From positions 1 to 64,000 of the forward strand of contig JAFRUR010000074.1 in the NCBI GenBank assembly GCA_017438775.1: 64,000 nucleotides of DNA. Direction: 5' to 3'. Under the pieces are notes generated by a model. The model was not told where the DNA came from. It made no database searches and worked only from the letters and a program-made list of their open reading frames with translations. This document shows, piece after piece, positions 51,112 through 60,383 of this stretch (its first letter is position 1; each line of letters opens with the position of its first letter). The DNA is from Lachnospiraceae bacterium. Its GTDB lineage: Bacteria; Bacillota; Clostridia; Lachnospirales; Lachnospiraceae. The position numbers and the translations under genes were made by a program.

Positions 51112-53607
51112 TTATTCCTGCGCGGAGAAGAGCTGCTCCGCGTAGCGCACGGAGGCCATGGCGTCCTTCCCGTAGAAATCCGCGCCGATGCGGTCCGCGT
51201 ACTCCTGCGTCATCACTGCGCCGCCGACCATGACCCGGCAGTCCGGGGCGGTCTTTCGCAGCAGGGCGATGGTCGCCTCCATGGAAGGGACGGTGGTGGT
51301 CATCAGGGCCGAGAGACCGACCAGGCGGATACCGTTTGCGGTGACCGCGTCTGAGACGGTCTCGGGAGCGACGTCCTTTCCGAGGTCCAGGACTTCGAAG
51401 CCGTAGTTTTCCAGAAGGACCTTGACGATGTTTTTGCCGATGTCGTGGATATCGCCGCGCACCGTGGCGAGGACGATGCGCCCGCGGGCGGCCCGCTCCT
51501 GACCCGCGGCCAGAAGCTTCTGTTTGATCTCTTCAAAGGCCGCGGCAGCGGCTTCCGCGCTCATGAGGAGGCCGGGCAGGAAGACCGTCTTTTTCTCGAA
51601 TCCTTCGCCCACGACGCCCAGGGCGGGCACCAGCTGGCCGTCGATCAGAGCGAGGGGGTCCTCTCCGGCGTCAAGCGCCTCGCGGCACAGGCGGGCCGCA
51701 TCCGAGGCGAGGCCGCGCTGCACGGCGGCGCCCAGGGTCAGGGGGCCTGCGGCGGACGCCTTTGCGGAAGGGGCCGCGGCGGGAGAGGAGGGCGCGGCGG
51801 AAACCGCCTCCGGGAGGGAGGCGCAGTAGTCGATATAGGCCGCACAGCGATCGTCCAGACCGGCCAGGGTCCGGAAGGCGTGCCAGGCGGTCATCATCTC
51901 CGGGGACATGGGGTTCATGATGGCCGCACAGAGGCCGTTTTGCAGCGCCATCGTCAGATAGACGGCCCCGATGGCGGGGCGGCGCGGCAGGCCGAAGGAG
52001 ACGTTGGAGACGCCCAGAACGGTCCCGCAGCCGAGTTCTTCGCGGACGCGCCGCAGGGTCTCCAGGGTCACAAGGGCGGCGCGGCTGTCGGCCGAGACGG
52101 CCATGGCCAGGGAGTCGATCAGGATGTCGTGCGCGGGGATCCCGTAGGAGGCGGCCCGCTCCAGAATCTTCCGGGCGATGGCGATGCGCCCGTCCGCAGT
52201 GTCCGGAATCCCGGATTCGTCCAGGGTCAGGGCCACGACGGCCCCGCCGTACTTTGCGGCCAGAGGGAAGACGGCCTCCATGCTCTCTTCCTTGCCGTTC
52301 ACGGAGTTGATCAGGGCCTTGCCGGTGTAGGCGCGCAGGCCCCGTTCCAGGGCGCGGGGGTCGGAGGTGTCGAGCTGAAGCGGGAGGGGTGTGACGGCCT
52401 GCAGGGCGCGGACCGCCTCCTCCATCATGGCGGGCTCGTCGATGCCGGGAAGCCCGACGTTGACGTCCAGGACCTGTGCGCCGGCGTCCTCCTGCGCCAG
52501 TCCCTCGCGGACGAGATAGTCGATGTCATGTTCGCGCAGCGCCTGCTGGAAGCGCTTCTTTCCCGTGGGGTTGATGCGCTCGCCGATCAGGACGGGTTCG
52601 TCCCCGAAGGTGACGGTGCGGCAGAACGAGGAGATGACGGCGCCGCGGGATGCGGCGGAGACGTCCGCGTTTTCAGAGACGGTTCCGGGGCGCGCGGCCG
52701 CAGCGCCCGGTGCGGGGGCGGCGAAGGGAAGATCGCGGCAGGTCTCGATCAGGGCGCGGATATGCGCCGGCGTCGTGCCGCAGCAGCCGCCCAGGAGACG
52801 GACCCCCGCGGCGGCAAAGCGGGCGCCGCAGGCGGCAAATCCCTCCGGGCCCACGTCGTAGCGGACCAGGCCGCCCTGGGTGCGGGGCAGGCCGGCGTTG
52901 GGGCTGACGAGCACGGGCAGGTCGGTGCAGGCGAGAAGTTTTTGGGCGATGGGGAGAAGCTGCTCCGGTCCGAGGGAGCAGTTGATGCCGATGGCGTCGA
53001 CGCGAAGGCCCGTGAGCAGGGCGGCGACAGCGGCGGGATCGGCCCCGGTCAGGAGACGGCCGCTCTCGTCAAAGGTCACGGAGGCGAAGACGGGAAGATC
53101 GCAGTTTTCTTTGGCTGCGAGCACGGCGGCGCGCAGCTCCCCGGTATCGCCCATGGTCTCGATCAGGACGAGGTCGGCGCCGGCCGCGGCTCCCGCGCGG
53201 ACCGTGCGGGCGTAGAGGGAGACGGCCTCCTCGAAGGGGAGGTCTCCCATGGGGGCGAGAAGACGGCCCGTGGGGCCGAGGTCCAGGGCCGCGAAGGGAC
53301 CGGCTTTGCCGGCCGCGGCGCGCGCGGGGGCGGCCTCATCGGCGGCTCTGCGGGCCAGACGCACACCGGCCGCTGCGGCGGATTCGGGATCGTCCGATCC
53401 GGCTGCGCCGAAGGTGTTGGCCGTCAGAATGTCGCAGCCCGCGTCCAGATAGGCCCGGTGCATGGCCAGAACCTCCTCCGGGCGCTCGCTGTTCCAGGTC
53501 TCGGGGCTCCGTCCGGGGGCGAGGCCCTTCTCCTGCAGATATGTGCCGCAGGCGCCGTCGATGAAGAGGCGCCTGCGGGAAAGTTCGGATAAAACGGGTG
53601 ATGTCAT
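51112..53607 (-). CDS. metH: Cobalamin-dependent methionine synthase without activation domain
   Basis: An 831-residue MetH that transfers a methyl group from methyltetrahydrofolate to homocysteine. The homocysteine module has zinc cysteines in GGCCGTTPAHI. The pterin-binding module contains GERINPTGKKRF and DVNVGLPGIDE. The B12 module has DIHDIGKNIV, with H721 as the cobalt ligand. The C-terminal reactivation domain is absent; it is encoded separately by the gene at 53699. Start 53607 is supported by AGAAGGAGA. An Ala/Ser-rich linker lies near 620-640. It is the last gene of the metF-activation-metH set. Confidence 0.93.
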   Translation of the reverse strand: MTSPVLSELSRRRLFIDGACGTYLQEKGLAPGRSPETWNSERPEEVLAMHRAYLDAGCDILTANTFGAAGSDDPESAAAAGVRLARRAADEAAPARAAAGKAGPFAALDLGPTGRLLAPMGDLPFEEAVSLYARTVRAGAAAGADLVLIETMGDTGELRAAVLAAKENCDLPVFASVTFDESGRLLTGADPAAVAALLTGLRVDAIGINCSLGPEQLLPIAQKLLACTDLPVLVSPNAGLPRTQGGLVRYDVGPEGFAACGARFAAAGVRLLGGCCGTTPAHIRALIETCRDLPFAAPAPGAAAARPGTVSENADVSAASRGAVISSFCRTVTFGDEPVLIGERINPTGKKRFQQALREHDIDYLVREGLAQEDAGAQVLDVNVGLPGIDEPAMMEEAVRALQAVTPLPLQLDTSDPRALERGLRAYTGKALINSVNGKEESMEAVFPLAAKYGGAVVALTLDESGIPDTADGRIAIARKILERAASYGIPAHDILIDSLAMAVSADSRAALVTLETLRRVREELGCGTVLGVSNVSFGLPRRPAIGAVYLTMALQNGLCAAIMNPMSPEMMTAWHAFRTLAGLDDRCAAYIDYCASLPEAVSAAPSSPAAAPSAKASAAGPLTLGAAVQRGLASDAARLCREALDAGEDPLALIDGQLVPALGVVGEGFEKKTVFLPGLLMSAEAAAAAFEEIKQKLLAAGQERAARGRIVLATVRGDIHDIGKNIVKVLLENYGFEVLDLGKDVAPETVSDAVTANGIRLVGLSALMTTTVPSMEATIALLRKTAPDCRVMVGGAVMTQEYADRIGADFYGKDAMASVRYAEQLFSAQE

Positions 53608-53698
53608 GTTGTCTCCTTCTGCGGGATCTGCGTTCAGAGGCCCGCGGTCAAGACAGATCGAATGTTGAAACAGGAAAGCTGTCAAATCCCTTTGCCGG

Positions 53699-54511
53699 TC
53701 ACAGCTGCGGGTCCTCCGCCCGGGGCTCTGCGGGATATATCCCCACGAGCGCGGTGACGGATTTGGACGGGACCATGAGACAGGCGTCGGTCAGGGTGAC
53801 GCCGATGCGGCGCTGGGGCCGCAGAATGCGGAAGAAATCCCGCTGAAATTCGAGGGGGAGATCTCCGTAGCCCGGAGAAAAACGGGGACGGAGGGCGAGA
53901 CCCTCCTTTCGGAAGCCGGCGCGCAGGCCGTCCATGTCGTCTTCGATGCAGGCCTCGATCCAGGCCGCGGCCGCCGCCTGCAGGCAGGAGGCCAGGGCCA
54001 TGTCGGAGAGCTCCGCGCGGCGGAGGATGCGGTCCGCTTCCGCTCCCAGGGTGGCCGCGTAGAAGAGGACTTCGGTGCAGCCGGAGAGGTTCCGTTTCAG
54101 GCTGGCCGAGCGCACGGGCGTGCCGGCCAGAGAGAGGATTCCGTCCTCGAGGAACGCAAGTTCGAACCGGCCGCTCACGGAGCGGAAATCCGAGGCCGCG
54201 GTCACGCGGTCCAGGGCGTCCTCTAAGAGGGCGGTCATCGCAGCGGCCTGCGAAGAAGCCTGCGTCTGTGCGGAGGCAGCTTCTTCGGCCGCTTCCGGTC
54301 CGGGGGCCCCGGGAACGCCGGCGGGCGTTTCTTCCTCCCCGGAAGTTAAGGGAAGGCGCATCCCCAGATACCGCGCCATCTCGCGGATCAGCGCGGCGCG
54401 GCCGCTTTTGTGCGCGTCGAAGACCGGGCGGTCTTCGGGTGCGGTCGCCGCAGCACTCACGCCTCCTTCGGCTTCCGGAAACCCTTCGGGAGAGGGACTT
54501 TGTCCGCTCAT
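53699..54511 (-). CDS. Stand-alone MetH activation domain protein
   Basis: A 270-residue protein that matches the vitamin B12-dependent methionine synthase activation domain, seen in FDAHKSGRAALIREMARYLG (variant), GCTEVLFYAATLGAEADRIL and RPRFSPGYGDLPLEFQRDFF. It probably binds S-adenosylmethionine and reactivates oxidised MetH with a reductant. The first 60 residues are low-complexity. Its start overlaps the metF stop by 4 bp. Splitting this domain from MetH is common in Clostridia. Confidence 0.88.
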   Translation of the reverse strand: MSGQSPSPEGFPEAEGGVSAAATAPEDRPVFDAHKSGRAALIREMARYLGMRLPLTSGEEETPAGVPGAPGPEAAEEAASAQTQASSQAAAMTALLEDALDRVTAASDFRSVSGRFELAFLEDGILSLAGTPVRSASLKRNLSGCTEVLFYAATLGAEADRILRRAELSDMALASCLQAAAAAWIEACIEDDMDGLRAGFRKEGLALRPRFSPGYGDLPLEFQRDFFRILRPQRRIGVTLTDACLMVPSKSVTALVGIYPAEPRAEDPQL

Positions 54512-55392
54512 GCTTCGTTCTCCAGGAGGTCCCTGAGGTTGTTCAGGATGGCCGCCGCCACGGCGGGCTTGTTCATGGAGTAGACGTGCACGTGGGTCAC
54601 GCCGCCGGCAAAGAGGTCCACGATCTGCTCCGTGGCGTAGGCGATGCCGGCCTGCGCCATCGCCGCGGGCGAGGAGCCGAAGGCGTCCGCGAGGGCGCGG
54701 AGGCGCGGCGGGATGACGGCGCCGGAGAGGGCCGCGGAGCGCTCCACCTGGGACCGGCCCGTGATGGGCATGATGCCCGGCAGGATGGGGACGTCGATCC
54801 CCGCATCGCGCAGCAGGTAGAGATAGCGGAAGTAGGTTTCGTTTTCGAAGAACATCTGGGTGGTCAGGAAATCGCAGCCCGCGTCCACCTTCTCCTTGAG
54901 GTGACGGATGTCTTCGCGCAGGCCTGCGGCGTCCGCGTGGCCCTCGGGATAGCAGGCGCCCCCGATGGTGAAGGCGGAGTCGAAGGAGCGGATCTCATGG
55001 ATGAGGTCCGCCGCATAGCGGTACTGGCCCGGCACCTCGCGGTCCTTGGGGATGTCGCCGCGCAGGGCCATGATGTTGTGCATGCCCTTTTCCTTCAGCT
55101 CCTCCAGCATGGCGCGCACCGTCTCATGGGTCGAGGAGATGCAGGTCAGATGCACGAGGACGGGGAGGGCGTAGTCACGTGACAGTTCCTCCGCGAGGGA
55201 GACGGTGTAGCGGCTGGTGCCTCCTCCCGCACCGTAGGTGACAGAGAGGAAGGAGGGGCCGAGGGCGGCCACCTGCCGTGCGGCGGCGTCCACGCTTTCC
55301 CAGGTTTCCGCGGTCTTGGGCGGGAAGACTTCGAAGGAGAGGTGGCGCTTTCCGCTTTTCAGGATATCGATGAGGCGGGGCGATTCGTTCAT
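54508..55392 (-). CDS. metF: Methylenetetrahydrofolate reductase
   Basis: A 294-residue MTHFR, which makes methyltetrahydrofolate for MetH. It shows SFEVFPPKTAETWESVDAAA near the start, SVTYGAGGGTS, NIMALRGDIPKD, and FLTTQMFFENETYFRYL. It is of the short bacterial type that needs FAD. Start 55392 has GGAGG upstream, and the longer upstream frame is intergenic. The leader 55393-55596 holds no gene and no riboswitch that I recognise. Confidence 0.93.
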   Translation of the reverse strand: MNESPRLIDILKSGKRHLSFEVFPPKTAETWESVDAAARQVAALGPSFLSVTYGAGGGTSRYTVSLAEELSRDYALPVLVHLTCISSTHETVRAMLEELKEKGMHNIMALRGDIPKDREVPGQYRYAADLIHEIRSFDSAFTIGGACYPEGHADAAGLREDIRHLKEKVDAGCDFLTTQMFFENETYFRYLYLLRDAGIDVPILPGIMPITGRSQVERSAALSGAVIPPRLRALADAFGSSPAAMAQAGIAYATEQIVDLFAGGVTHVHVYSMNKPAVAAAILNNLRDLLENEA

Positions 55393-55596
55393 GGTCGAAC
55401 CTCCGGACAAAAGAGTATTGTTTCGGCAGCGGTTCCCGCGGCGCTTTTCGGACGGAAGCGTCCCGGCGAGGCGGGGCGGAGCCGGTGAGATCATATGCAG
55501 GAACAGAAAGACCGGTATCAGGTGACAGACACAGGGCGTCAGACGTCCGTCTCTGTTTCGCAAGACTGCAGAGAAACGGCCCGGATGTATCCGATT

Positions 55597-56463
55597 TCAG
55601 GCCTTGCCCTGCAGCGCCTCGGACAAGGCTGCAAACTGCTCGAGCGAAAGGGCTTCTCCGCGCACGGTGTCGGGCAGGCCGATCCGGGCGAGCGCCGCGG
55701 CGACCTCCTCCCGCGTGTGGTCGAGGCCCGCGTAGTGCGAGGCGGCGTTGGCCAGGGTCTTGCGCCTCTGCTGGAAGGCGGCCCGCACCAGCGCGAACAT
55801 GTGCGCCCGGTCGGAGACGCGCACCGGTGGCTCTTCGTGGAGCGTCAGCCGGATGACGGCGCTGCCCACCGTGGGGCGGGGCAGGAAGCAGTGGGGCGGG
55901 ACGTTGGCCGCGAGGTACGGCTCCGCGTAGTACTGCACGGCCAGGGTGAGGGCGCCGTAGTCCTTGGTGCCGGGCGCGGCGGCCATGCGCTGCGCGACCT
56001 CCTTCTGGATCATCACCGTGATGCTGCGCAGCGGGAGCTCGTCCTCCAGGAGCTGCATCAGGATGGGTGTCGTGATGTAGTAGGGAAGATTGGCCACCAC
56101 CTTGACGGGGCGGCCTTCGGCCTCGCGCGCGAGCAGATCTTTGAGGTCGACCTTGAGGACGTCCGCGTGCAGGACGGAGACGTTGCCGTACGCCGCGAGG
56201 GTGTCCGCGAGGACGGGAATCAGGTTCTGGTCGATCTCCACGGCGCAGACCTTCCCGGCCGCCTCGCACAGGTACTGCGTGAGGGTGCCGATGCCCGGGC
56301 CGATCTCCAGGACGAAGTCTTCCTTTGTGATGTCCGCGGCGCGGACGATCTTTTCCAGCACATGGGGGTCGATCAGGAAGTTCTGACCGAACCGCTTCTG
56401 CGCGGTGATGCCGTGCCTCTGCAGGACGCTGATCGTGTTTTTGGGATCTCCGAGTGTTGCCAT
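55597..56463 (-). CDS. ksgA: 16S rRNA dimethyladenosine transferase
   Basis: A 288-residue KsgA (RsmA), which dimethylates two adenines near the 3' end of 16S rRNA. Marks: KRFGQNFLIDPHVLEKIV, the SAM motif LEIGPGIGTLTQYL, and VVANLPYYITTPI. The gene is complete, but its first 22 codons are duplicated at 57560-57627. Only 6 bases separate its ATG from the stop of the dehydrogenase upstream, and there is no good ribosome binding site here. So translation probably depends on coupling to that gene. Confidence 0.94.
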   Translation of the reverse strand: MATLGDPKNTISVLQRHGITAQKRFGQNFLIDPHVLEKIVRAADITKEDFVLEIGPGIGTLTQYLCEAAGKVCAVEIDQNLIPVLADTLAAYGNVSVLHADVLKVDLKDLLAREAEGRPVKVVANLPYYITTPILMQLLEDELPLRSITVMIQKEVAQRMAAAPGTKDYGALTLAVQYYAEPYLAANVPPHCFLPRPTVGSAVIRLTLHEEPPVRVSDRAHMFALVRAAFQQRRKTLANAASHYAGLDHTREEVAAALARIGLPDTVRGEALSLEQFAALSEALQGKA

Positions 56464-56464
56464 A
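56397..56464. repeat. 68-bp direct repeat, copy inside ksgA
   Basis: These 68 bases, which cover the first 22 codons of ksgA, are identical to 57560-57627. The repeats flank the D-2-hydroxyacid dehydrogenase gene and are 1163 bp apart. Confidence 0.97.
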
Positions 56465-56469
56465 ATATG

Positions 56470-57438
56470 TCAGTACCCCAGCTGTCTGTCCACCTGCCGC
56501 AAAATGGGGCGGCCAGCACAGTAGTTCTCAAAATCTTCCAGAAAGAGCTGCACGATGCGGTCGGCGGTGTAGGCAAGCGTCATATTGCCGGCGACGTGCG
56601 GAGTGATCAAAAGGCCAGGGCAGGTCCAGAGGCTGTCGTCCTCCGGGAGGGGCTCCTGCTCGAACACGTCCAGCGCCGCCATAAGGCGTCCCGCGCGCAG
56701 TTCTTGTTCCAGAGCCGTCCGGTCGATGGCGGAGCCCCGGCCCACGTTGACGATCAGGGCGCTGTCCGGCAGGGCGGCCAGCCGGTCTTTCGACAGAATA
56801 TGCGCGGTCTGCGCTGTGCCGGGAAGGGCCATGATCAGGATATCTGTCTCCTTCAGGACGCTGTCCAGATTCTTCTCTGTGATGATCCGGTCAAAGTTGT
56901 CTCCGGCGGGACGGCCGCTCCGGTTCATGCCGATGAGGCATGCCGGCTCAAAGGCGCGCAGCCTCGCCGCAGCCGTGCGGCCAATGTCCCCGGTGCCAAG
57001 GAGGGTGACGCGGCTGTTTTTGATAGAGCGCACGGCCAGGTCACGGGTCCAGGCGCGGCGGGAAACGATCTCGTTGTAGGCGGGCTGCCGGCGGAGCATC
57101 GTCAGGATCACCAGGAGGATGTGTTCGGCGATGGTCACGCCGTAGGCTCCGGAAGAGTTTGACAGGACGGCCTCGTGGGAAGCAAAGGTCCCCGGCGCGG
57201 TCAGATGCCCCACGCCCGCGGAGGGCGTACACATCCATTTCAGGTGAGAGGCCGCAGCGGCCAGCATGGCGGAGGAGCCGAAGAGGACCTCGGCATCGGA
57301 TGCGGCCGCAAGGCCAGCCGCATCGTTGTCATAGAACTCCGCGGAAAACCCGTTGGCTGCGGCGGCTGCTGAGATGGCAGCGCGGTGCGCATCGGTCAGA
57401 ACGCAGGAATCGACAGTAACGACCAACTTTCTTGCCAT
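56470..57438 (-). CDS. D-2-hydroxyacid dehydrogenase
   Basis: A 322-residue NAD-dependent 2-hydroxyacid dehydrogenase. It has GTGDIGRTAAARL for the nucleotide fold, NVGRGSAIDR (catalytic Arg), DVFEQEPLPEDD (Glu) and TPHVAGNM (His). It would interconvert 2-keto and 2-hydroxy acids; the substrate is not known. Start 57438 has AGAAAGGAGA upstream. The gene sits between the duplicated 5' ends of ksgA, so it entered or was duplicated here recently. It now lies between the old ksgA promoter and the ksgA body. Confidence 0.9.
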   Translation of the reverse strand: MARKLVVTVDSCVLTDAHRAAISAAAAANGFSAEFYDNDAAGLAAASDAEVLFGSSAMLAAAASHLKWMCTPSAGVGHLTAPGTFASHEAVLSNSSGAYGVTIAEHILLVILTMLRRQPAYNEIVSRRAWTRDLAVRSIKNSRVTLLGTGDIGRTAAARLRAFEPACLIGMNRSGRPAGDNFDRIITEKNLDSVLKETDILIMALPGTAQTAHILSKDRLAALPDSALIVNVGRGSAIDRTALEQELRAGRLMAALDVFEQEPLPEDDSLWTCPGLLITPHVAGNMTLAYTADRIVQLFLEDFENYCAGRPILRQVDRQLGY

Positions 57439-57485
57439 GGCGGATCTCCTTTCTGATATCGTCTCACAGCGCGGATGAGGAGTAT

Positions 57486-57626
57486 TCAAGCCTGAAAACA
57501 GCCATTCCGGGAGAGATCAGGGAGGGGACGATCGATTTGTTTATGAAAGCCGGGAAAGGTCTGCGCGGTGATGCCGTGCCTCTGCAGGACGCTGATCGTG
57601 TTTTTGGGATCTCCGAGTGTTGCCAT
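57486..57626 (-). pseudogene. Remnant of the ksgA 5' end
   Basis: A 46-codon frame whose first 22 codons (MATLGDPKNTISVLQRHGITAQ) are identical to the start of ksgA, after which it runs into unrelated sequence and a stop. It keeps the original upstream region, including a promoter at 57674-57702. Translation would give a short, useless peptide. Confidence 0.85.
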
Positions 57627-57627
57627 A
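57560..57627. repeat. 68-bp direct repeat, outer copy
   Basis: Identical to 56397-56464. This copy lies next to the AT-rich promoter region and is probably the original 5' end of ksgA. Confidence 0.97.
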
Positions 57628-57673
57628 GTCTGTCTCTGTATCTTCTCCAAGGAAATAACCGGTATATGCCTAA

Positions 57674-57702
57674 ATAGTACTATCGAGAGGGGCATAAATC
57701 AA
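57674..57702 (-). promoter_or_regulatory. Minus-strand promoter, probably the original ksgA promoter
   Basis: On the minus strand TTGATT (57697-57702) and TACTAT (57674-57679) with a 17-bp spacer. It now drives the ksgA remnant, the dehydrogenase and ksgA in one transcript. Confidence 0.6.
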
Positions 57703-57831
57703 GTGCGGGGCGAAGATCGGGGCAAAGGAGAATCGCGGAAACGCAAAAAGGGGGGGCCGGGCGAAAACGTTGCCGAAACTCCGATTTGAGAAAAACCGTA
57801 CCGGCAAGGAAAGAAAAATCGGCTCCACGGC

Positions 57832-57860
57832 TTGACAGATATTCGCTGCGCTGATATATT
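57832..57860 (+). promoter_or_regulatory. Promoter of the xanthine dehydrogenase-like operon
   Basis: TTGACA at 57832-57837 and TATATT at 57855-57860 with a 17-bp spacer, near consensus. A second TTGACA overlaps the -10 box at 57859-57864. The region 57703-57831 between the two divergent promoters shows no gene. Confidence 0.82.
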
Positions 57861-58004
57861 GACAACATACCATAACTTTATTGAATTAAAGTGCTGAATT
57901 TTCAGATTATGAATCACAGTTCCCTTTTTGATGCTTAACACCCCCGCACATGACGGAAAACGGCGGGAACGGCGTTTTCCTGCATACGAAAGGAAACGCG
58001 ATGA

Positions 58005-58033
58005 GGGCGCCCTTGTTCAGGCGCCCGATTTTT
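58005..58033 (+). terminator. Attenuator-like terminator in the xdh leader
   Basis: A perfect 7-bp stem (58005-58011 with 58020-58026), an 8-nt loop and GATTTTT. It lies in the 5' leader, about 140 bases after the start of transcription and 40 bases before the first ATG. A second hairpin near 57972-58000 precedes it. Control by attenuation is likely, but no riboswitch family was recognised. Confidence 0.65.
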
Positions 58034-58070
58034 ATAGGCTTCAGAAGGGAATTCCGGAAAGAGCGATCGC

Positions 58071-60383
58071 ATGGGCAGGAAAAAAACGATCATCGGGCAG
58101 CCTGTGATCCGGCCGGACGCACTGGCCAAGGTCCAGGGGCGGGCCCGCTATATCGGCGATCTGTTCCTCGAGCGCAAAAACTGCCTCGTGGGACGGGCTC
58201 TTTTTGCGCCCTGCTCCCATGCCCGTCTGCTCCGCGTGGACACCTCGGCCGCGGAGGCGCTTCCCGGGGTCGTCACAGTCATGACGGCAAAGGATCTGCC
58301 GGGGCTCAATGCCTACGGCGCCGCTGCGCCGGACAAGCCCGTGCTCGCGGACGGCATCATCCGCTACCAGGGGGATCCCGTAGCCTTTGTGGCGGCCGTG
58401 GACCGGCAGACGGCGGACCGCGCCGTGGCCCTGATCCGTGCGGAGTACGAGCCCTTGGAGCCGCAGCTGGATCCGCGGGAGAATCTGCGCCCCGGCGCGC
58501 CTCTGATTCACGAGAATCACCCGATCTCCAGGGGGAGCAACGTCTCCAGCAAATGGCGGGTGGAGCGCGGCGATGCTGCCGCCGCCCTGGCGCAGTCGGA
58601 CATTGTTCTGGAAAACGATTTTGAGACCCAGATGGCGGATCATGCCTATCTGGAGACGGAGAACTGCCTGGCGGAGCCGGACGAGATCGAGGGGGGAATC
58701 CACCTCATCGCCCCCGGTCATTCCGCGCATCTCAACTGCCGCTCCCTCGCGGCGGCCTTCGGCCTGCCTCACAGCAAGGTCCACGTGACCACCCCCATCG
58801 TGGGCGGGAGCTTCGGCGGCAAGGAGGACTCCAACCTGGAAGTGGCCGTCATGGCGGGCGTGCTGGCGCTGAAAACCGGACGCCCCGTGTTTTGTGAATA
58901 CACGAGGGAGGAATCCCTGCGCAACAGCGGCAAGCGCCACGCGACGCGTTCCCACCGGAAGCTGGGCGCCACGAAAGACGGCATCCTCACGGCTCTGGAG
59001 GCGGACATCGTGGTGGACAAGGGAGCCTACCGCTCCATCGACCCGATTCCGCAGCGCATGTCCATGTACGGGGGCGGTGTTTACCGCATCCCGAACGCGA
59101 AGGTCGAGGCCCGCTCGGTGTTTACGCATCACGTCTACGGCTGCGCGTTCCGGGGGCTCGGCGTGCCCCAGGCCATGTTCTCGATCGAGTGCCAGATGGA
59201 CGATCTGGCGCGCCGGCTCGGGATGGATCCCGTGGAGCTGCGCCTGAAGAACCTCCTGCGGGAGGGGGACAGCATAATCACCGGGCAGGTGATGCGCGCG
59301 GACCGCGGTCTGGGCCTGGAGAAATGCATCCGGGAAGTGTGCGGCCGCATCGGCTGGGACAGGCCTGTCGAGCAGAGCGGCGATCCCAACATCCGCCGCG
59401 GCCGCGGAATCGCCGCGATCATGTATGGAAGCGGCACGGGGTACCCCGACGACGGGGCCCACTGCTTTGTGAACCTGCAGATGGACGGGAGTCTCATGGT
59501 GGGCATCGGCACGGCCGAACTGGGGCAGGGCGGCCTCGCGGCCATGACCCAGATCGCGGCCGAGACGCTGGGCATCTCCTGCAGCATGGTCAACGTCAAC
59601 TACTCCGACAATCACGCCTCCCCGGAGACCGGAGCGACGGTGGCTTCGCGGTCCACGGTTTTCGTGGGCAACGCCATCGTGCGGGGCTGCACCATCCTGA
59701 AGGAGCGGATGCTCGGCTGCGCCGGAAAGCTTCTGGAGGAGACGCCCGAAAACCTGGAGATCGAAGACGGCATCATTTCCGTGCGCGGGAACGAGGAGAA
59801 GTCGGTCCCCCTGCGGCAGGTCGTCCGCGCGGCGTACATGTCTCAGGTGCCGCTGACAGCGGTGGGCGACTGGTATCCGCCTTTGAACCGACCCGATCCC
59901 GTGAACGGACAGGACGACCGCATGCACACCTATACCTTCGGCGCGCAGGCGGTGGAGGTGTCCGTGGACATCGGTACCGGGGTCTATACCCTGGACCGGA
60001 GCGTGGCGGCCTTTGATATCGGCCGTGTCATCAACCCCCTCTGCGCGGAGGGACAGGTCGAGGGCGGCGTCACCCAGGGCATCGGCTACGCCATGATGGA
60101 AAACTTTGAACTGAAGAACGGCATCGCCGTTTCCGACACCTATCACAGCTATCTCATCCCCACGTCGATGGACCTCCCGTCCCTGGAGACCATCCTCGTG
60201 GAGGCGCCCAACGAACTGGGACCCTACGGCGCGAAGGGCGTGGGAGAGCCTCCGGTCACGGCCGCGGCTCCCGCCATCCGCAACGCGCTCCTGGACGCCA
60301 TCGGCATCCCGTTTTATTCGCTGCCCATCACCCCGATGAAGGTGCTGGCGGCGCTGAAGGCGCGGGAGAGGGAGGAGGCGTGA
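58071..60383 (+). CDS. Xanthine dehydrogenase-family molybdopterin subunit
   Basis: A 770-residue molybdenum hydroxylase subunit. It begins with a standard aldehyde oxidase/xanthine dehydrogenase head (IRPDALAKVQGRARYIGDL). Motifs include VGGSFGGKED near 244-253, FRGLGVPQA, GTAELGQGG, and the catalytic glutamate in GAKGVGEPPVTAA near the C-terminus. It hydroxylates purines or other N-heterocycles and aldehydes. The three subunits are in the order large, FAD, 2Fe-2S. Its stop overlaps the next start (TGATG). The substrate is not clear from motifs. It would need the MoeA proteins encoded at 47008-50146. Confidence 0.9.
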   Translation: MGRKKTIIGQPVIRPDALAKVQGRARYIGDLFLERKNCLVGRALFAPCSHARLLRVDTSAAEALPGVVTVMTAKDLPGLNAYGAAAPDKPVLADGIIRYQGDPVAFVAAVDRQTADRAVALIRAEYEPLEPQLDPRENLRPGAPLIHENHPISRGSNVSSKWRVERGDAAAALAQSDIVLENDFETQMADHAYLETENCLAEPDEIEGGIHLIAPGHSAHLNCRSLAAAFGLPHSKVHVTTPIVGGSFGGKEDSNLEVAVMAGVLALKTGRPVFCEYTREESLRNSGKRHATRSHRKLGATKDGILTALEADIVVDKGAYRSIDPIPQRMSMYGGGVYRIPNAKVEARSVFTHHVYGCAFRGLGVPQAMFSIECQMDDLARRLGMDPVELRLKNLLREGDSIITGQVMRADRGLGLEKCIREVCGRIGWDRPVEQSGDPNIRRGRGIAAIMYGSGTGYPDDGAHCFVNLQMDGSLMVGIGTAELGQGGLAAMTQIAAETLGISCSMVNVNYSDNHASPETGATVASRSTVFVGNAIVRGCTILKERMLGCAGKLLEETPENLEIEDGIISVRGNEEKSVPLRQVVRAAYMSQVPLTAVGDWYPPLNRPDPVNGQDDRMHTYTFGAQAVEVSVDIGTGVYTLDRSVAAFDIGRVINPLCAEGQVEGGVTQGIGYAMMENFELKNGIAVSDTYHSYLIPTSMDLPSLETILVEAPNELGPYGAKGVGEPPVTAAAPAIRNALLDAIGIPFYSLPITPMKVLAALKAREREEA

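Noticed and set aside
51445..53592. A 715-codon plus-strand frame opposite metH
   Set aside because: It is a Gly/Arg-rich antisense frame of a well supported methionine synthase.
55393..55596. SAM or cobalamin riboswitch before metF
   Set aside because: Searched by eye for the conserved SAM-I and cobalamin cores and found neither.
57950..58624. A plus-strand frame beginning in the xdh leader
   Set aside because: It crosses the attenuator hairpin and then runs out of frame through the xanthine dehydrogenase-like gene with no protein-like pattern.
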